DNA of 64,000 nt, from NCBI RefSeq assembly GCF_039697315.1, contig NZ_CP155619.1, positions 6,488,523-6,552,522 on the forward strand. The letters run 5' to 3'. A program made the position numbers and the translations under genes. Within the stretch, counting starts at the first letter, position 1. Each line of letters starts with the position of its first letter. Shown piece after piece: positions 24,950 to 34,722 of the stretch. Source of the stretch: Pseudomonas abietaniphila (GTDB taxonomy: Bacteria > Pseudomonadota > Gammaproteobacteria > Pseudomonadales > Pseudomonadaceae). The notes beneath the pieces were generated by a model. That model was not told where the DNA came from, did not search any database, and saw nothing but the letters and a program-made list of their open reading frames with translations.

Positions 24950-25972
24950 TCAGGCGGCGTCGCCGGTCACGATGGCGTTGGGCGTGAACTTCTCGTAATG
25001 GAAACTCACCGGCGTCACACCCTGATCTTTGAAGTGCTGGCGCACGGCATCGACCATGGGCGGCGGGCCACACAGATACACGTCGACGTCCCCCTCGTTG
25101 AGGACCTCGGCCGCCATGTGCTGCGTGACATAGCCTTTTTGAGGATGAGCGCTCGCAGGGTCGGCAACACAGGTCACGAAGCTGAAGTTGGGCAGCCGCG
25201 CGGCGAAGGTTTGCAGTGTGTTGACCATCACCAGATCCTGGTCACGGGTAACGCCGTAGATCAGCGAGACCCGCTGCGATTCACCGCGTTCGGCAAGCAC
25301 CTCCAGCATCGCCAGAAAAGGTGCCAGCCCGGTGCCGCCGGCCAGGAACAACAGCGGTCGCTTCACTTCGCGCAGGTAGAAACTGCCCAGAGGCCCGGTC
25401 ATGGTCACCTGATCGGCGGGTAGCGCGCGCTCCAGCCATTTGCTAATCAGCCCGCCAGGCACCTGCTTGATCAAGAAGCTCGCGTGCTTTTGGCCCGGCA
25501 AGCTGCTGAAGGAATAGGAACGCGTCTGCCCGCTGCCCGGCACCTCGATGTTGACGTATTGACCGGGCAGAAAGACCGGCGCCTGATCCAGCTCGAAGCT
25601 GACCTCCAGGGCGGCGTCGGCATGCCGGGTGATTGCATGAACGGTGGCCGCAAACTGGCTTGTCCCGGTCTTGCACGCGCTGGAGGGCACGGGGACGGAG
25701 ATGACGCAGTTCGATTGCGGCACCATCTGGCAGGTCAGCACCTGTCTTTCCTGGGCCTCGTCTTCACTCAACGCGTCTTCGATGTAGTCGTCCCCAAGGT
25801 CGTAGGCACCGGTTTCGCAGTGGCATTTGCAGGTACCGCAGACGCCGTCCGAGCAGTCCATGGGCAGGTTGATACGCTGGCGAAAGGCAGCATCCAGAAC
25901 CTTCTCGCCTGCTTTGCAATCGATGAAACGCGTCACGCCGTCTTCAAAATTGAGCGCGATGGAGTACGTCAT
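24950..25972 (-). CDS. benC: Benzoate 1,2-dioxygenase reductase
   Basis: BenC takes electrons from NADH through FAD and a 2Fe-2S centre to the oxygenase. The 340-residue protein shows the plant-type ferredoxin motif CSDGVCGTCKCHC near residues 40-52 with the last Cys in LTCQM near 80. The FAD site follows (RSYSFSS near 170), then the NAD domain (GGTGLAPFLAML near 230) and the CGPPPMVDAV end. It starts 10 bases after benB. Domain order (ferredoxin first) is that of the BenC/XylZ group. Confidence 0.96.
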   Translation of the reverse strand: MTYSIALNFEDGVTRFIDCKAGEKVLDAAFRQRINLPMDCSDGVCGTCKCHCETGAYDLGDDYIEDALSEDEAQERQVLTCQMVPQSNCVISVPVPSSACKTGTSQFAATVHAITRHADAALEVSFELDQAPVFLPGQYVNIEVPGSGQTRSYSFSSLPGQKHASFLIKQVPGGLISKWLERALPADQVTMTGPLGSFYLREVKRPLLFLAGGTGLAPFLAMLEVLAERGESQRVSLIYGVTRDQDLVMVNTLQTFAARLPNFSFVTCVADPASAHPQKGYVTQHMAAEVLNEGDVDVYLCGPPPMVDAVRQHFKDQGVTPVSFHYEKFTPNAIVTGDAA

Positions 25973-25982
25973 GGGTGTGCCC

Positions 25983-26471
25983 TCAGATGTGATAGATGTC
26001 GATGACCTGATGGATGTAATCGTTCTTGAGCACCACCTTCTTGCGTGTGATCAGCGGTTGTTCGCCGCTCACGTCAAGCCGGTAGAAAGAGGTGCCGAAG
26101 TACGTGTCCGTGGTCTTGTACCGATGGCTGAGGGTTTGCCAGTTGAAACGCAGGTCCAGATGCGTTGCGTCTTCACCCAGTACTTCCAGGTTGGCGATGA
26201 AGTGCGCAGTACGCGGCTCGGGCGTACTGGCGCTCGAGCGTTCAGTCTTGATCCGGAATACGCGGTCTTCGAGACCGTCGCGACTTGGGTAATAAATCAG
26301 TGAGATTTCACTGTGCGGATCTTCCGTCAGCGTGTCGTGGTCATCCCAGGCAGGCATCCAGAACTCGACGTCCGGCGAGTAGCATTCAAGCCACTCATCC
26401 CACTGCCGATCATCCAGCAACCGGGCTTCGCGGTAGAGAAAAGCAAGCAGACCTTCACGGGCGAGGCTCAT
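25983..26471 (-). CDS. benB: Benzoate 1,2-dioxygenase small subunit
   Basis: The 162-residue beta subunit has the cone-shaped fold of the SnoaL/NTF2 type and gives structure to the hexamer; it carries no metal. [20 protein letters not shown] and [13 protein letters not shown] are family features. The ATG overlaps the benA stop (ATGA), so the two subunits are translated together in equal amounts. Confidence 0.95.
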   Translation of the reverse strand: MSLAREGLLAFLYREARLLDDRQWDEWLECYSPDVEFWMPAWDDHDTLTEDPHSEISLIYYPSRDGLEDRVFRIKTERSSASTPEPRTAHFIANLEVLGEDATHLDLRFNWQTLSHRYKTTDTYFGTSFYRLDVSGEQPLITRKKVVLKNDYIHQVIDIYHI

Positions 26472-27844
26472 GGGCGGGCCTCCTTGTCAGTGGCGATCAG
26501 GCCTTGTTGTTCAACCTCGATCGCTTTTTTCAGGCTGGCTGCCCAATGCGCATGCTGGCGCACGAACAGGCCTTCATCCTCGGTCTTCACACCGCTGAGC
26601 TGCGGATTCATGCCCATGGCACGGGCATTGTCATCCGCGCCCTCTATCCATTGCTTAGCCCCGCGGCTGAGGTCATTCCACAGGTTCGTCGCACCTTGAT
26701 AGCCGGTCTGGCAGGCGCGGAATTCCTCCAGGTCATCCGGGGTGCCCATGCCACTGACGTTGAAAAAATCCTCGTACTGACGAATGCGCGTCGTACGCTC
26801 CTGAGCGCTCTCGCCCTTGGGGGCCATGCAGTAGATCGTGACTTCGGTCTGATTGACCGAGAGAGGTCTTACGACCCTAATCTGGGTTGAGAACTGATCC
26901 ATCAGGTAGACGTTGGGATACAGGCAGAGGTTACGGGTCTGATCGACGATGAAGTCGGCGCGCTCCTGGCCAAGACGCTCTGCAAGGGCTGCACGATGCG
27001 CGTGCACCGGGCGCACTTCAGGGTTCAGCAGGCGCGTCCAGAGCAGAATGTGGCCATGCTCAAACGCATAGACCCCGCCCAGACTTTTCGACCAGCCGTT
27101 GGCATCGACGGTACGCGTACCTTCGGCTTCATAATTGCGCCGGCCCATGGTTGCCGAGTAATTCCAGTGCACGGAACTGACGTGATAACCGTCGGCGCCA
27201 TTCTCGATCTGCAGCTTCCAGTTGCCGTCATAGATATACGACGAACTGCCACGAAGCACTTCGAGCCCCTCGGGTGCCTGGTCCACCATCTGATCGATGA
27301 TGACGCGGGTTTCTCCCAGGTAATCACTGAGTTCCGGCACCGCGTCGCTGAGGCTACCGAAGAGAAAGCCACGATAGTTTTCAAAACGGTTCAGGCGCTT
27401 GAGGTCGTGTGAACCGTCGCAATCGAAACTGTCGGGGTAAGCGCCGGTCTTGGCATCTTTCACCTTGAGCAACTTGCCGGCGTTGCTGAACGTCCAGCCG
27501 TGAAACGGACAGGTAAAGGAACCTTTGTTGCCCTGCTTGCGGCGGCACAGCATGGCGCCACGGTGCGCGCAGGCGTTGACCAGACCGTGCAGGTCACCCT
27601 GTTTGTCTCGGGTGATGACGACGGGCTGGCGACCGATGTAGGTGGTGAAGTAGTCGTTGATGTCAGGCACCTGGCTTTCGTGCGCCAGGTAAACCCAACC
27701 ACCTTCGAAAATGTGCTTCATTTCCAGCGCGAAGAGTTCGGCGTCGGTGAAAATGTCGCGGCGGCAGCGGAACACGCCGGTGGCGGGATCTTCCTGAACG
27801 GATTCGCTGAGTTGACGGGCAAGGCGGTCTAAAGTGCTGATCAT
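26468..27844 (-). CDS. benA: Benzoate 1,2-dioxygenase large subunit
   Basis: BenA is the catalytic subunit that adds both atoms of O2 to benzoate. The 458-residue protein carries the Rieske site C92-x-H94 and C112-x-x-H115 (NACAHRG and TCPFHGW) and the mononuclear iron site with the two His of [12 protein letters not shown] near 220 and a later Asp. It is the first gene of benABCD. Two BenR/XylS-type boxes lie 67-102 bases upstream. The minor alternative, a toluate dioxygenase (XylX), is unlikely because the chromosomal catechol ortho pathway is in the same window. Confidence 0.96.
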   Translation of the reverse strand: MISTLDRLARQLSESVQEDPATGVFRCRRDIFTDAELFALEMKHIFEGGWVYLAHESQVPDINDYFTTYIGRQPVVITRDKQGDLHGLVNACAHRGAMLCRRKQGNKGSFTCPFHGWTFSNAGKLLKVKDAKTGAYPDSFDCDGSHDLKRLNRFENYRGFLFGSLSDAVPELSDYLGETRVIIDQMVDQAPEGLEVLRGSSSYIYDGNWKLQIENGADGYHVSSVHWNYSATMGRRNYEAEGTRTVDANGWSKSLGGVYAFEHGHILLWTRLLNPEVRPVHAHRAALAERLGQERADFIVDQTRNLCLYPNVYLMDQFSTQIRVVRPLSVNQTEVTIYCMAPKGESAQERTTRIRQYEDFFNVSGMGTPDDLEEFRACQTGYQGATNLWNDLSRGAKQWIEGADDNARAMGMNPQLSGVKTEDEGLFVRQHAHWAASLKKAIEVEQQGLIATDKEARP

Positions 27845-27910
27845 GGGGGTAGGCCCTCGGTTGTTCTTGTATCAGGCCCCCTCACCCTATGTGTTTAGCC
27901 CGCGGCTCAA

Positions 27911-27946
27911 TATCCGCCTGCTGCAAATCGCTATCCGCCCAGCGCA
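27911..27946 (-). promoter_or_regulatory. BenR operator: two TGCA-N6-GGATA boxes
   Basis: On the minus strand, TGCG-N6-GGATA (27946-27932) is followed by TGCA-N6-GGATA (27925-27911). The boxes start 21 bases apart, the spacing known for XylS at Pm and BenR at Pben. The proximal box is 67 bases from the benA start, leaving room for the promoter. This strongly suggests activation of benABCD by the BenR protein encoded 20 kb to the right. Confidence 0.85.
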
Positions 27947-28025
27947 AACGGATCACATTGCCGCGGCCAGGGATTAAGCCCACTGCGTTGAGTTTCCAAA
28001 ACCGCGCGCTCGATTAACAGACGGC

Positions 28026-28132
28026 CCTATAAATAATTTGGGGGGCTGGATAAACATTTCGCGCAAGCCCCGCGGGGCAACCTCAGTATCCTCACCGCTC
28101 CGGGCTATAAAAATAAAGGTAAAAGGTATGCG
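28026..28132 (+). promoter_or_regulatory. AT-rich motifs upstream of galT
   Basis: CTATAAATAATTTG (starting 28027) and CTATAAAAATAAAGG (28105-28119) stand out from the GC-rich surroundings. TAAAAGGTATGCG (28120-28132, covering the galT start) recurs exactly at 32007-32019, upstream of galB, with TTATAAATAAAAGG around it. These shared motifs are candidates for promoter or GalR sites. Confidence 0.35.
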
Positions 28133-29438
28133 ACTGGGATGGTATTCGGATCTCTCATCTACCGAAAAGCGTACGTACTGGGCGTGCTTCGGCGGATTCA
28201 CACTGGACTCGATGGACGCGACGATCTTTGCGCTGATGATGCCGGTCCTCATGACGGTGCTTAGTTTGAGCAAATCCGACGCGGGGCTGTTGGGTTCCGT
28301 CTCGTTGATAGGCAGTGCTCTGGGTGGTTGGGGCGCCGGCATGCTCGCCGACCGATACGGTCGCATCCGCGTCATGCAAGGCACGGTGCTGTGGGTCGCG
28401 GTGTTCACCTGCATGGGCGCTTTCTGCACAGGCTTCTGGACGTTCCTGCCTGTTCGGTTCCTGCAAGGGATAGGCTACGGCGGTGAGGCCGTCGTTGGGG
28501 CGGTCCTGATCAGTGAAGCGATCAAACCCGCGTTGCGTGGCCGGGTCGCAGCCTCCGTGCAGAGCGGTTATGCGGTGGGCTACGCGATCTCACTGGCGAC
28601 GATGCCCGTGTTGTTCAACTTCCTGCCGGAAGACATTGCCTGGAGAGCGTTCTTCGCCATCGGTTTGCTTCCCGCACTTCTGATCTGGTTCATCCGACGC
28701 CTGGTGCCGGAATCGGCAGCGTTCACCCAGACACAATCTCGCCGAAGAGGCATCGACGTTCGGGCGATATTCTCTGCCGAGCATCGTCGAGTCACGATCA
28801 TCAGCACGATACTGGCCAGCGGTATATTCGGCGGCGCATACATCATGATCACCTGGCTGCCGACCTACATGCGTACGGTGCTGTACTTGCCGATTGCCTC
28901 CACCTCAGGCTATCTGGCGGTCAACATCGCGGGGTCGCTGCTGGGACCCTTTATCTACGGCTTGATCAGTGACCGTATCGGCCGCGGCAGAACGTTCATG
29001 CTGTTTCTGGTCTGTCAGGCAGTGGTGGTATCGGTCTACATGTTTGCCGACGTCAGCATGAACCTGATTCTTGCGCTGGGTTTGTTGCTCGGCGCCTTTC
29101 AGGGCGGTCTGGCATCCGGGCTTCCTCTGACGTTTTCCGAGCTTTATCCCACGCGTATGCGGGCCAATGGAGCCGGTTTCTGCACAAGCTTCGGCCGTGG
29201 GTTCGGTTCGATCATGCCGGCGGCGGTCGGGTTTGCATCGGTGCACATGAGCCTGTCCGTGGCGATGGGTTCGTTTGCCATCGGGTCATACCTGATCGGG
29301 TTCATTGCCGCGTTGTCCCTGCCTGACGCAACTGGGGTAGACCTCACCGCAGTGGACTCGAATCATGCGGATGCGGACCGGCACGCAGCGGGTTCTGCTG
29401 CAGAACACCGGTCCGTGAGCACCCAGCCCCACGCCTGA
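28128..29438 (+). CDS. galT: MFS aromatic-acid transporter, probable gallate permease
   Basis: The ATG at 28128 with AAAGG upstream gives 436 residues and 12 helices. GFTLDSMDATIFALMMPVLM in helix 1 with its acidic residues and GMLADRYGRIRVM in the first loop are marks of the aromatic acid/H+ symporter family. It lies just before galA, as in the gallate cluster of P. putida. It is divergent from benA, so benzoate could be another substrate, but position favours gallate. The outer-membrane porin GalP is not in the window. Confidence 0.85.
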   Translation: MRLGWYSDLSSTEKRTYWACFGGFTLDSMDATIFALMMPVLMTVLSLSKSDAGLLGSVSLIGSALGGWGAGMLADRYGRIRVMQGTVLWVAVFTCMGAFCTGFWTFLPVRFLQGIGYGGEAVVGAVLISEAIKPALRGRVAASVQSGYAVGYAISLATMPVLFNFLPEDIAWRAFFAIGLLPALLIWFIRRLVPESAAFTQTQSRRRGIDVRAIFSAEHRRVTIISTILASGIFGGAYIMITWLPTYMRTVLYLPIASTSGYLAVNIAGSLLGPFIYGLISDRIGRGRTFMLFLVCQAVVVSVYMFADVSMNLILALGLLLGAFQGGLASGLPLTFSELYPTRMRANGAGFCTSFGRGFGSIMPAAVGFASVHMSLSVAMGSFAIGSYLIGFIAALSLPDATGVDLTAVDSNHADADRHAAGSAAEHRSVSTQPHA

Positions 29439-29510
29439 TCTGCACGCACAGGCCAGCGTGCGGGGACAACAGGCGCAACTCGATTACACGTTCTTTGAGG
29501 AGACATGAAC

Positions 29511-30782
29511 ATGGCGCGAATTATCGGCGGACTGGCCGTCTCGCACACACCCACCATTGGCTTTGCCGTTGACCATGAAAAGCAAGAGGAAGCTGCCTGG
29601 GCGCCGATCTTCCAAAGTTTCAAGCCGATCAAAACGTGGCTGGAGCAAAAGCAGCCAGACGTGTTGTTCTACATCTTCAACGATCACATCACCTCATTCT
29701 TCTTCGATCACTATTCCGCGTTTGCGCTGGGCGTGGACGATCGTTATGAGGTGGCCGACGAAGGGGGTGGCAAACGGGACCTGCCTGCCATCGGTGGACA
29801 CGCGGCGCTGTCTCGGCACATCGGCAACAGCCTCATGGCGGATGAGTTCGACATGTCGTTTTTCCGCGACAAGCCGATCGATCATGGATTGTTCTCCCCA
29901 ATGTCAGCGCTCATGCCTTTCAAGGACGGCTGGCCGGTTGAGGTGGTTCCTCTTCAGGTCGGTGTGTTGCAGTTCCCGATGCCCAGCGCCAAACGCTGTT
30001 ACAACCTTGGGAAAGCATTGCGCCGTGCGATCGAGAGCTATCCCGACGAACTCGACGTTGCGATCGTCGCCACCGGGGGCGTATCCCATCAGGTCCACGG
30101 CGAGCGATGCGGGTTCAACAACCCTGAATGGGACGCGCGATTTCTTGACCTCTTCGTCAATGCCCCCCAGCGCCTCACTGAAATCACGCTCGCCGAGTAT
30201 GCGGAGCTCGGCGGCATGGAAGGCGCCGAGGTCATCACCTGGCTGATCATGCGAGGCGCGCTGTCGGCCAATGTCACGACGCTGCATAAGGATTACTATC
30301 TGCCCTCAATGACAGGCATTGCCACCCTGCTGCTCGAGAATCGGGCAGGCACAGCGCCGATGAACGTGCATGAGCGCCACCGCGACCACATCAACCACCA
30401 GTTGGCGGGCATTGAGCGACTTGAAGGCACTTACCCTTTTACCCTCGAACGCAGCCATAAGGCTTATCGTCTCAACCGTTTTCTACACCGCCTGATCGAC
30501 CCGGCCTGGCGCGAACGCTTTCTGGCTCAGCCACAGGCCCTGTTTGAGGAGCACGCGCTGTCTGAGCAGGAAGCGCGGCTTGTGCAGTCGCGGGACTGGC
30601 GAGGGCTGATCCACTACGGTGCGATCTTTTTTCTGCTGGAGAAGTTGGGCGCTGTGGTGGGTGTGTCCAACCTGCACATCTATTCCGCCATGAAGGGGCT
30701 GACCCTGGAGGCGTTCCAGAAGACGCGGAACCAGCAGGTCACCTATTCGGTGGCTGGCAAGCCACCTGGCACGTCTTCATGA
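29511..30782 (+). CDS. galA: Gallate dioxygenase
   Basis: GalA opens the ring of gallate to 4-oxalomesaconate using Fe(II). The 423-residue protein joins a LigB-type catalytic domain (residues 1-280) and a LigA-type helical domain (about 300-400), the fusion that marks GalA. Early SHTPTIGF holds the first iron His, and IDHGLFSPMSALM and GGVSHQVHGER hold further active-site residues. The second ATG (29511) is preferred because GGAG lies 8 bases before it, but only 2 before the ATG at 29505. Its end overlaps the convergent galR by 40 bases. Confidence 0.95.
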   Translation: MARIIGGLAVSHTPTIGFAVDHEKQEEAAWAPIFQSFKPIKTWLEQKQPDVLFYIFNDHITSFFFDHYSAFALGVDDRYEVADEGGGKRDLPAIGGHAALSRHIGNSLMADEFDMSFFRDKPIDHGLFSPMSALMPFKDGWPVEVVPLQVGVLQFPMPSAKRCYNLGKALRRAIESYPDELDVAIVATGGVSHQVHGERCGFNNPEWDARFLDLFVNAPQRLTEITLAEYAELGGMEGAEVITWLIMRGALSANVTTLHKDYYLPSMTGIATLLLENRAGTAPMNVHERHRDHINHQLAGIERLEGTYPFTLERSHKAYRLNRFLHRLIDPAWRERFLAQPQALFEEHALSEQEARLVQSRDWRGLIHYGAIFFLLEKLGAVVGVSNLHIYSAMKGLTLEAFQKTRNQQVTYSVAGKPPGTSS

Positions 30783-31981
30783 CGGCCGCTGGCAATGTCC
30801 TGTGCGACCTGCCGTATTTTCTCGATGAGCACCTGCGCTGCCGGTGAATGCAAGCCATGGGTTCGGTAGATCAAGCCAATGGCCCGATGGGTCTGCTCCA
30901 GCTGCAGATTCAGACGCTGCAGCTCACCCGAGGCCAGTTCGTACTCCAGCTGATGCTCTGACACGATCGCCAACATGTCCGAACGCATCAGCAGTCCTCT
31001 GATGATCGCCATGTCGCCTGTTTCAACAACCGGTTCGGGTGGAGCGCGGTGCAGCGATGCGAAATGGGCATCAAGGAGCAGGCGAGCAGGCGTGTCCGCG
31101 CGCGGCATGACCCATCGGGCGGTATCCAGGTCATCCATCGTGACGCGGCGCTCCAGCCACGGATGACCTCTTCTGCCGAGGATCACCATCTCTTCGGTCA
31201 ACAGTTTTTCTCCGTGCAGGTCGGTGGCATAGTCCTGAGCCCTGAGGGCGCCAAAAACGAAATCCACATCGCCCGCGCGCAACTCCAGTGCCAGTAAATT
31301 GAAAGGACTTTCATTGGTGGCCACCTGCACATGAGGGTGGTCGGCGAGGAGGCGCACGATCGCCTCCGGCAGGATTCGCGTGCGTCCCAACGGCAGCGCG
31401 CCCACCGTTACCACTCCCTGCAACGAACCTTTGATGGCTGCGACATCGGCCCGGATATGGCGTAAGTCATTCAGGGCGCGGCGCACAGGATAGAGGATCT
31501 CCTGGCTGGCACGTGTAGGCTGCAAACCCCGTGCGGTTCGCTCGAACAAGGTCTTGCCTGCGCCGTCCTCCAGGACTTTGAGCGCGGCGCTGATAGCGGG
31601 CTGGGTGAGGTCGAACGAGCGCGCCACCGTTTGCATGTGCTGGGTTTCGCAAAGCTTGACGAATATCTGCAACCGACGGGTGTGCAGCAGGTAGAGTGGT
31701 TCGTGGGGCGCATGACCGAGCATGGCGGGAATCGATTCCAGCTCGCTCATAACCCTCCTCGCCCTCGGCAGGATGGCCTTGCCATAAGGCGTCAGCAGCA
31801 TGCCACTGGCGTGTCGTTCGAATAGGGGGACATCGAGACTGGCTTCAAGGTCACGGATGGAGCGCGTGACCACCGACTGCGCCCGCAGCAATGCGTCTGA
31901 GGCTCGTGACACGCTGCCGTGCTCCGCAATCCGGATGAACGCGCGAACCTGCATCAAGTGCAATAACGGTGATGTTGCCAT
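30743..31981 (-). CDS. galR: LysR-type regulator of gallate genes, with two HTH domains
   Basis: At 412 residues it is about 100 longer than usual LysR regulators. The extra length is explained by two winged-helix domains: one at residues 8-70 (FIRIAEHGSVSRASDALLRA, then FERHASGMLLT) and one at about 103-165 (FVKLCETQHMQTVARSFDLT, then LFERTARGLQPT). The effector-binding domain follows from about 185. LysR proteins usually have one HTH, so the first or second may be used for a different site. It lies between galA and galBCD, is divergent from galB and overlaps the galA end. Function is by context with P. putida GalR. Confidence 0.88.
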   Translation of the reverse strand: MATSPLLHLMQVRAFIRIAEHGSVSRASDALLRAQSVVTRSIRDLEASLDVPLFERHASGMLLTPYGKAILPRARRVMSELESIPAMLGHAPHEPLYLLHTRRLQIFVKLCETQHMQTVARSFDLTQPAISAALKVLEDGAGKTLFERTARGLQPTRASQEILYPVRRALNDLRHIRADVAAIKGSLQGVVTVGALPLGRTRILPEAIVRLLADHPHVQVATNESPFNLLALELRAGDVDFVFGALRAQDYATDLHGEKLLTEEMVILGRRGHPWLERRVTMDDLDTARWVMPRADTPARLLLDAHFASLHRAPPEPVVETGDMAIIRGLLMRSDMLAIVSEHQLEYELASGELQRLNLQLEQTHRAIGLIYRTHGLHSPAAQVLIEKIRQVAQDIASGRHEDVPGGLPATE

Positions 31982-32097
31982 GAGCGCTTCAAAGCCTTCT
32001 TATAAATAAAAGGTATGCGTGCCCAAGCCTTACGCATTACTCCTGCCAAGGCAAGCCTGTCAGGATTCATGGAAATCAATAAGGGAGTCGTCCCACC

Positions 32098-32838
32098 ATG
32101 AATCACCCCATCAAAAAAAGCGGTCTGGTCGTCAGCGCACATTCGGCAGATTTCGTATGGCGCGCAGGCGGCGCCATCGCACTGCATGCGGCCCAGGGTT
32201 ACGACATGCATATCGTCTGCCTTTCGTTCGGTGAACGCGGTGAGTCGGCCAAGCTATGGCGAAAAGGCCCACACATGGATGAGGACACGGTCAAGGCGGC
32301 GCGTCGTCAAGAAGCCCAGGCAGCGGCGGATATCCTCGGCGCAAGCGTTGAGTTCTTCGACATCGGCGATTACCCGATGCGCGCAGACAAGCAAACCCTG
32401 TTCCGTCTTGCAGATGTCTTCCGCCGCGTGCAACCCGAGTTCGTCCTTAGCCACTCCCTCAAGGACCCTTACAACTACGACCATCCACTGGCTGTCCATC
32501 TGGCCCAGGAAGCACGCATCATCGCTCAGGCCGAAGGCTACAAGCCGGGCCAGAAGATCGTGGGCGCCCCACCCGTCTACAGTTTCGAGCCGCACCAACC
32601 CGAACAGTGCGAATGGCGGCCGGACGTGCTGCTGGACATCACGTCCGTGTGGGACAAAAAGTACGCAGCGATCCAGTGCATGGCCGGTCAGGAACACTTG
32701 TGGGAGTACTACACAAGGGTGGCCCTGCAACGTGGTGTTCAGGCCAAGCGCAACATTGGCATTACCGCCACTCGGGACATCCTCTACGGCGAGGGTTATC
32801 AGAGCATCTTTCCGCGCGTGACGGAGAATCTGGGATGA
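32098..32838 (+). CDS. galB: 4-oxalomesaconate hydratase
   Basis: GalB adds water to 4-oxalomesaconate (enol form) to give 4-carboxy-4-hydroxy-2-oxoadipate. The 246-residue protein is of the PIG-L/LmbE zinc-deacetylase fold, as known for GalB of P. putida. [13 protein letters not shown] at residue 13 replaces the usual AHPDD metal motif (AHSAD), and [12 protein letters not shown] near 118 gives further metal ligands. It has a ribosome site GGGAG before the ATG, is the first gene of galBCD and overlaps galC by four bases. Confidence 0.93.
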   Translation: MNHPIKKSGLVVSAHSADFVWRAGGAIALHAAQGYDMHIVCLSFGERGESAKLWRKGPHMDEDTVKAARRQEAQAAADILGASVEFFDIGDYPMRADKQTLFRLADVFRRVQPEFVLSHSLKDPYNYDHPLAVHLAQEARIIAQAEGYKPGQKIVGAPPVYSFEPHQPEQCEWRPDVLLDITSVWDKKYAAIQCMAGQEHLWEYYTRVALQRGVQAKRNIGITATRDILYGEGYQSIFPRVTENLG

Positions 32839-33551
32839 GCCACCTGGTAGGCAAAACCGGAATCGTCGTGCGCAACATCAAGCGCGCCGACAGCCGACTG
32901 ATCGACGAGCTTCCGCGCTACGGGGTGGCGACGGTTCATGAAGCGCAGGGCCGCAAGGGGTTGCTCGCTTCCGGCATTCGCCCGATCCAGCAAGGTGTCG
33001 TCATGAGCGGTTCGGCGGTGACTGTCATGGTGGCGCCAGGTGATAACTGGATGTTCCATGTGGCCGTCGAACAGGCTCGACCGGGCGATGTCCTGGTGGT
33101 TGCACCCACCTCACCCTGCACCGATGGTTATTTCGGGGACCTCCTCGCCACATCCCTCCAGGCTCGCGGGGTCCGCGGGTTGATCCTCAACGCCGGCGTT
33201 CGGGACACCGCCACGCTACGAGAAATGGGGTTCCCTGTCTGGTCCCGCGCTGTGTACGCGCAGGGTACGATCAAAGAAACGTTAGGTTCGGTGAATGTTC
33301 CGGTGCTGTGTGCCGGCCAACTGGTCAATCCCGGCGATATCGTGCTAGCCGATGATGACGGCGTCGTCGTGGTACGGCACGATGAGCTGCAGCGCGTGAT
33401 CGAGGCCAGTCGCAAGCGCGCCGACCTTGAGGAACAGAAACGCCTTCGCCTGGCCGCAGGCGAACTGGGTCTTGATATCTATGCCATGCGCGCGCGTTTG
33501 CAGGAGAAGGGGCTGCGGTATTTCGACAGACTTGAAGACGTGGAGGATTGA
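32835..33551 (+). CDS. galC: 4-carboxy-4-hydroxy-2-oxoadipate aldolase
   Basis: The ATG at 32835 overlaps the galB stop (ATGA). The 238-residue class II aldolase of the HMG/CHA, RraA-like fold splits its substrate to pyruvate and oxaloacetate. The motifs [10 protein letters not shown] near 30, [20 protein letters not shown] near 118 (Arg/Asp of the active site) and [15 protein letters not shown] are clear. The longer frame upstream overlaps galB and is not coding. Confidence 0.95.
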   Translation: MSHLVGKTGIVVRNIKRADSRLIDELPRYGVATVHEAQGRKGLLASGIRPIQQGVVMSGSAVTVMVAPGDNWMFHVAVEQARPGDVLVVAPTSPCTDGYFGDLLATSLQARGVRGLILNAGVRDTATLREMGFPVWSRAVYAQGTIKETLGSVNVPVLCAGQLVNPGDIVLADDDGVVVVRHDELQRVIEASRKRADLEEQKRLRLAAGELGLDIYAMRARLQEKGLRYFDRLEDVED

Positions 33552-33554
33552 CCC

Positions 33555-34631
33555 GTGGTGCCGTCTCGTATTCCTTGCCTCTTGATGCGCGGTGGCACAT
33601 CGAAGGCCGCGTATTTTCTGGCAGACGACTTACCTGCCGAGGGCGAACTCCGCGATCGGGTCCTGCTCGCCGCGATGGGTTCGCCGGACCCACGGCAAAT
33701 CGACGGCTTGGGTGGTGCAGACTCATTGACCAGCAAAGTCGGCATCATCAGAAAATCCAGTCGCCCCGGCGTTGATGTCGACTACCTGTTCGCTCAGGTT
33801 GTCGTCAACGAGCCTCGTGTGGATTACGGCCAGAACTGCGGGAACATTCTGGCCGGTGTCGGCCCATTTGCTGTGGAGCGAGGGCTCGTCACCGCCCAGG
33901 AGGATAGAACCTCGATCAGAATCCACATGGAGAACACAGGCCAGACGGCGACGGCCATCGTCGAAACCCCCGGGGGCAACGTGCGCTACTCAGGGGATGT
34001 CAGCATCGACGGTGTGCCGGGCACTTCCGCAGCCGTCGTCGTCGAATTCGAGGACATCGCCGGCTCCACTTGCGGAGCACTGTTGCCTACGGGAAGTGCG
34101 TCTGACCGCATTGACGGTGTTGAAGTGACGTGTATCGACAACGGCATGCCCGTGGTGATTATTCGCGCGAGCGACCTGGGTTGCACAGGCTATGAACGTT
34201 GCATTGACCTGGATGCCAATACCGACATCAAGCACAGAATGGAGTCGATCCGGTTGCAGGCTGGCGTGCTGATGAATCTCGGCGACGTCAGCCAGCGCAC
34301 CATCCCGAAAATCGTTCTCGTTGCGCCGGCCGTCAACGGCGGTGCCATTTGCAGCCGTAGCTTCATTCCCCACAAATGCCACACGTCTATTGGTGTATTC
34401 GGCGCCGTCAGTGTCGCCTCGGCCTGCCTGATCGAGGGGACTGTGACGGATGGCCTGGCGAACGTCACCTCGGCGGATACGCAGCAGTTATCGGTCGAAC
34501 ACCCGACTGGTGAGTTCAGCGTGCGGCTACGTCTGCATCTCGGGCGGGTTATCGGTTGCGGGCTGGTACGCACCACCCGGCTGATTTTCGACGGTGTCGT
34601 GCATATTTCTGAAACGGCGTGGCGCCTGTAG
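33555..34631 (+). CDS. galD: 4-oxalomesaconate tautomerase
   Basis: GalD changes the keto form of 4-oxalomesaconate to the enol form used by GalB. The 358-residue protein is of the PrpF/diaminopimelate-epimerase fold, with MRGGTSKAAYF near residue 11, DYGQNCGNIL near 92 (a catalytic Cys) and FIPHKCHTSIG near 270. It starts at GTG 3 bases after galC and ends the gal operon. No terminator hairpin was clear in the 90 bases before the convergent cytochrome gene. Confidence 0.94.
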   Translation: MVPSRIPCLLMRGGTSKAAYFLADDLPAEGELRDRVLLAAMGSPDPRQIDGLGGADSLTSKVGIIRKSSRPGVDVDYLFAQVVVNEPRVDYGQNCGNILAGVGPFAVERGLVTAQEDRTSIRIHMENTGQTATAIVETPGGNVRYSGDVSIDGVPGTSAAVVVEFEDIAGSTCGALLPTGSASDRIDGVEVTCIDNGMPVVIIRASDLGCTGYERCIDLDANTDIKHRMESIRLQAGVLMNLGDVSQRTIPKIVLVAPAVNGGAICSRSFIPHKCHTSIGVFGAVSVASACLIEGTVTDGLANVTSADTQQLSVEHPTGEFSVRLRLHLGRVIGCGLVRTTRLIFDGVVHISETAWRL

Positions 34632-34722
34632 AGATGAAGCCAAGCTCGAAGTCTTGGGTCCTTCAGCTTTCCCCGCAGACAACCGCACACGTCTTTCCAA
34701 ACGGAAGTACGCCTGACCAAGC

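Noticed and set aside
29442..29461. GCACGC hairpin between galT and galA
   Set aside because: The stem is only 6 bp with an 8-base loop and no T-run, too weak to call a terminator.
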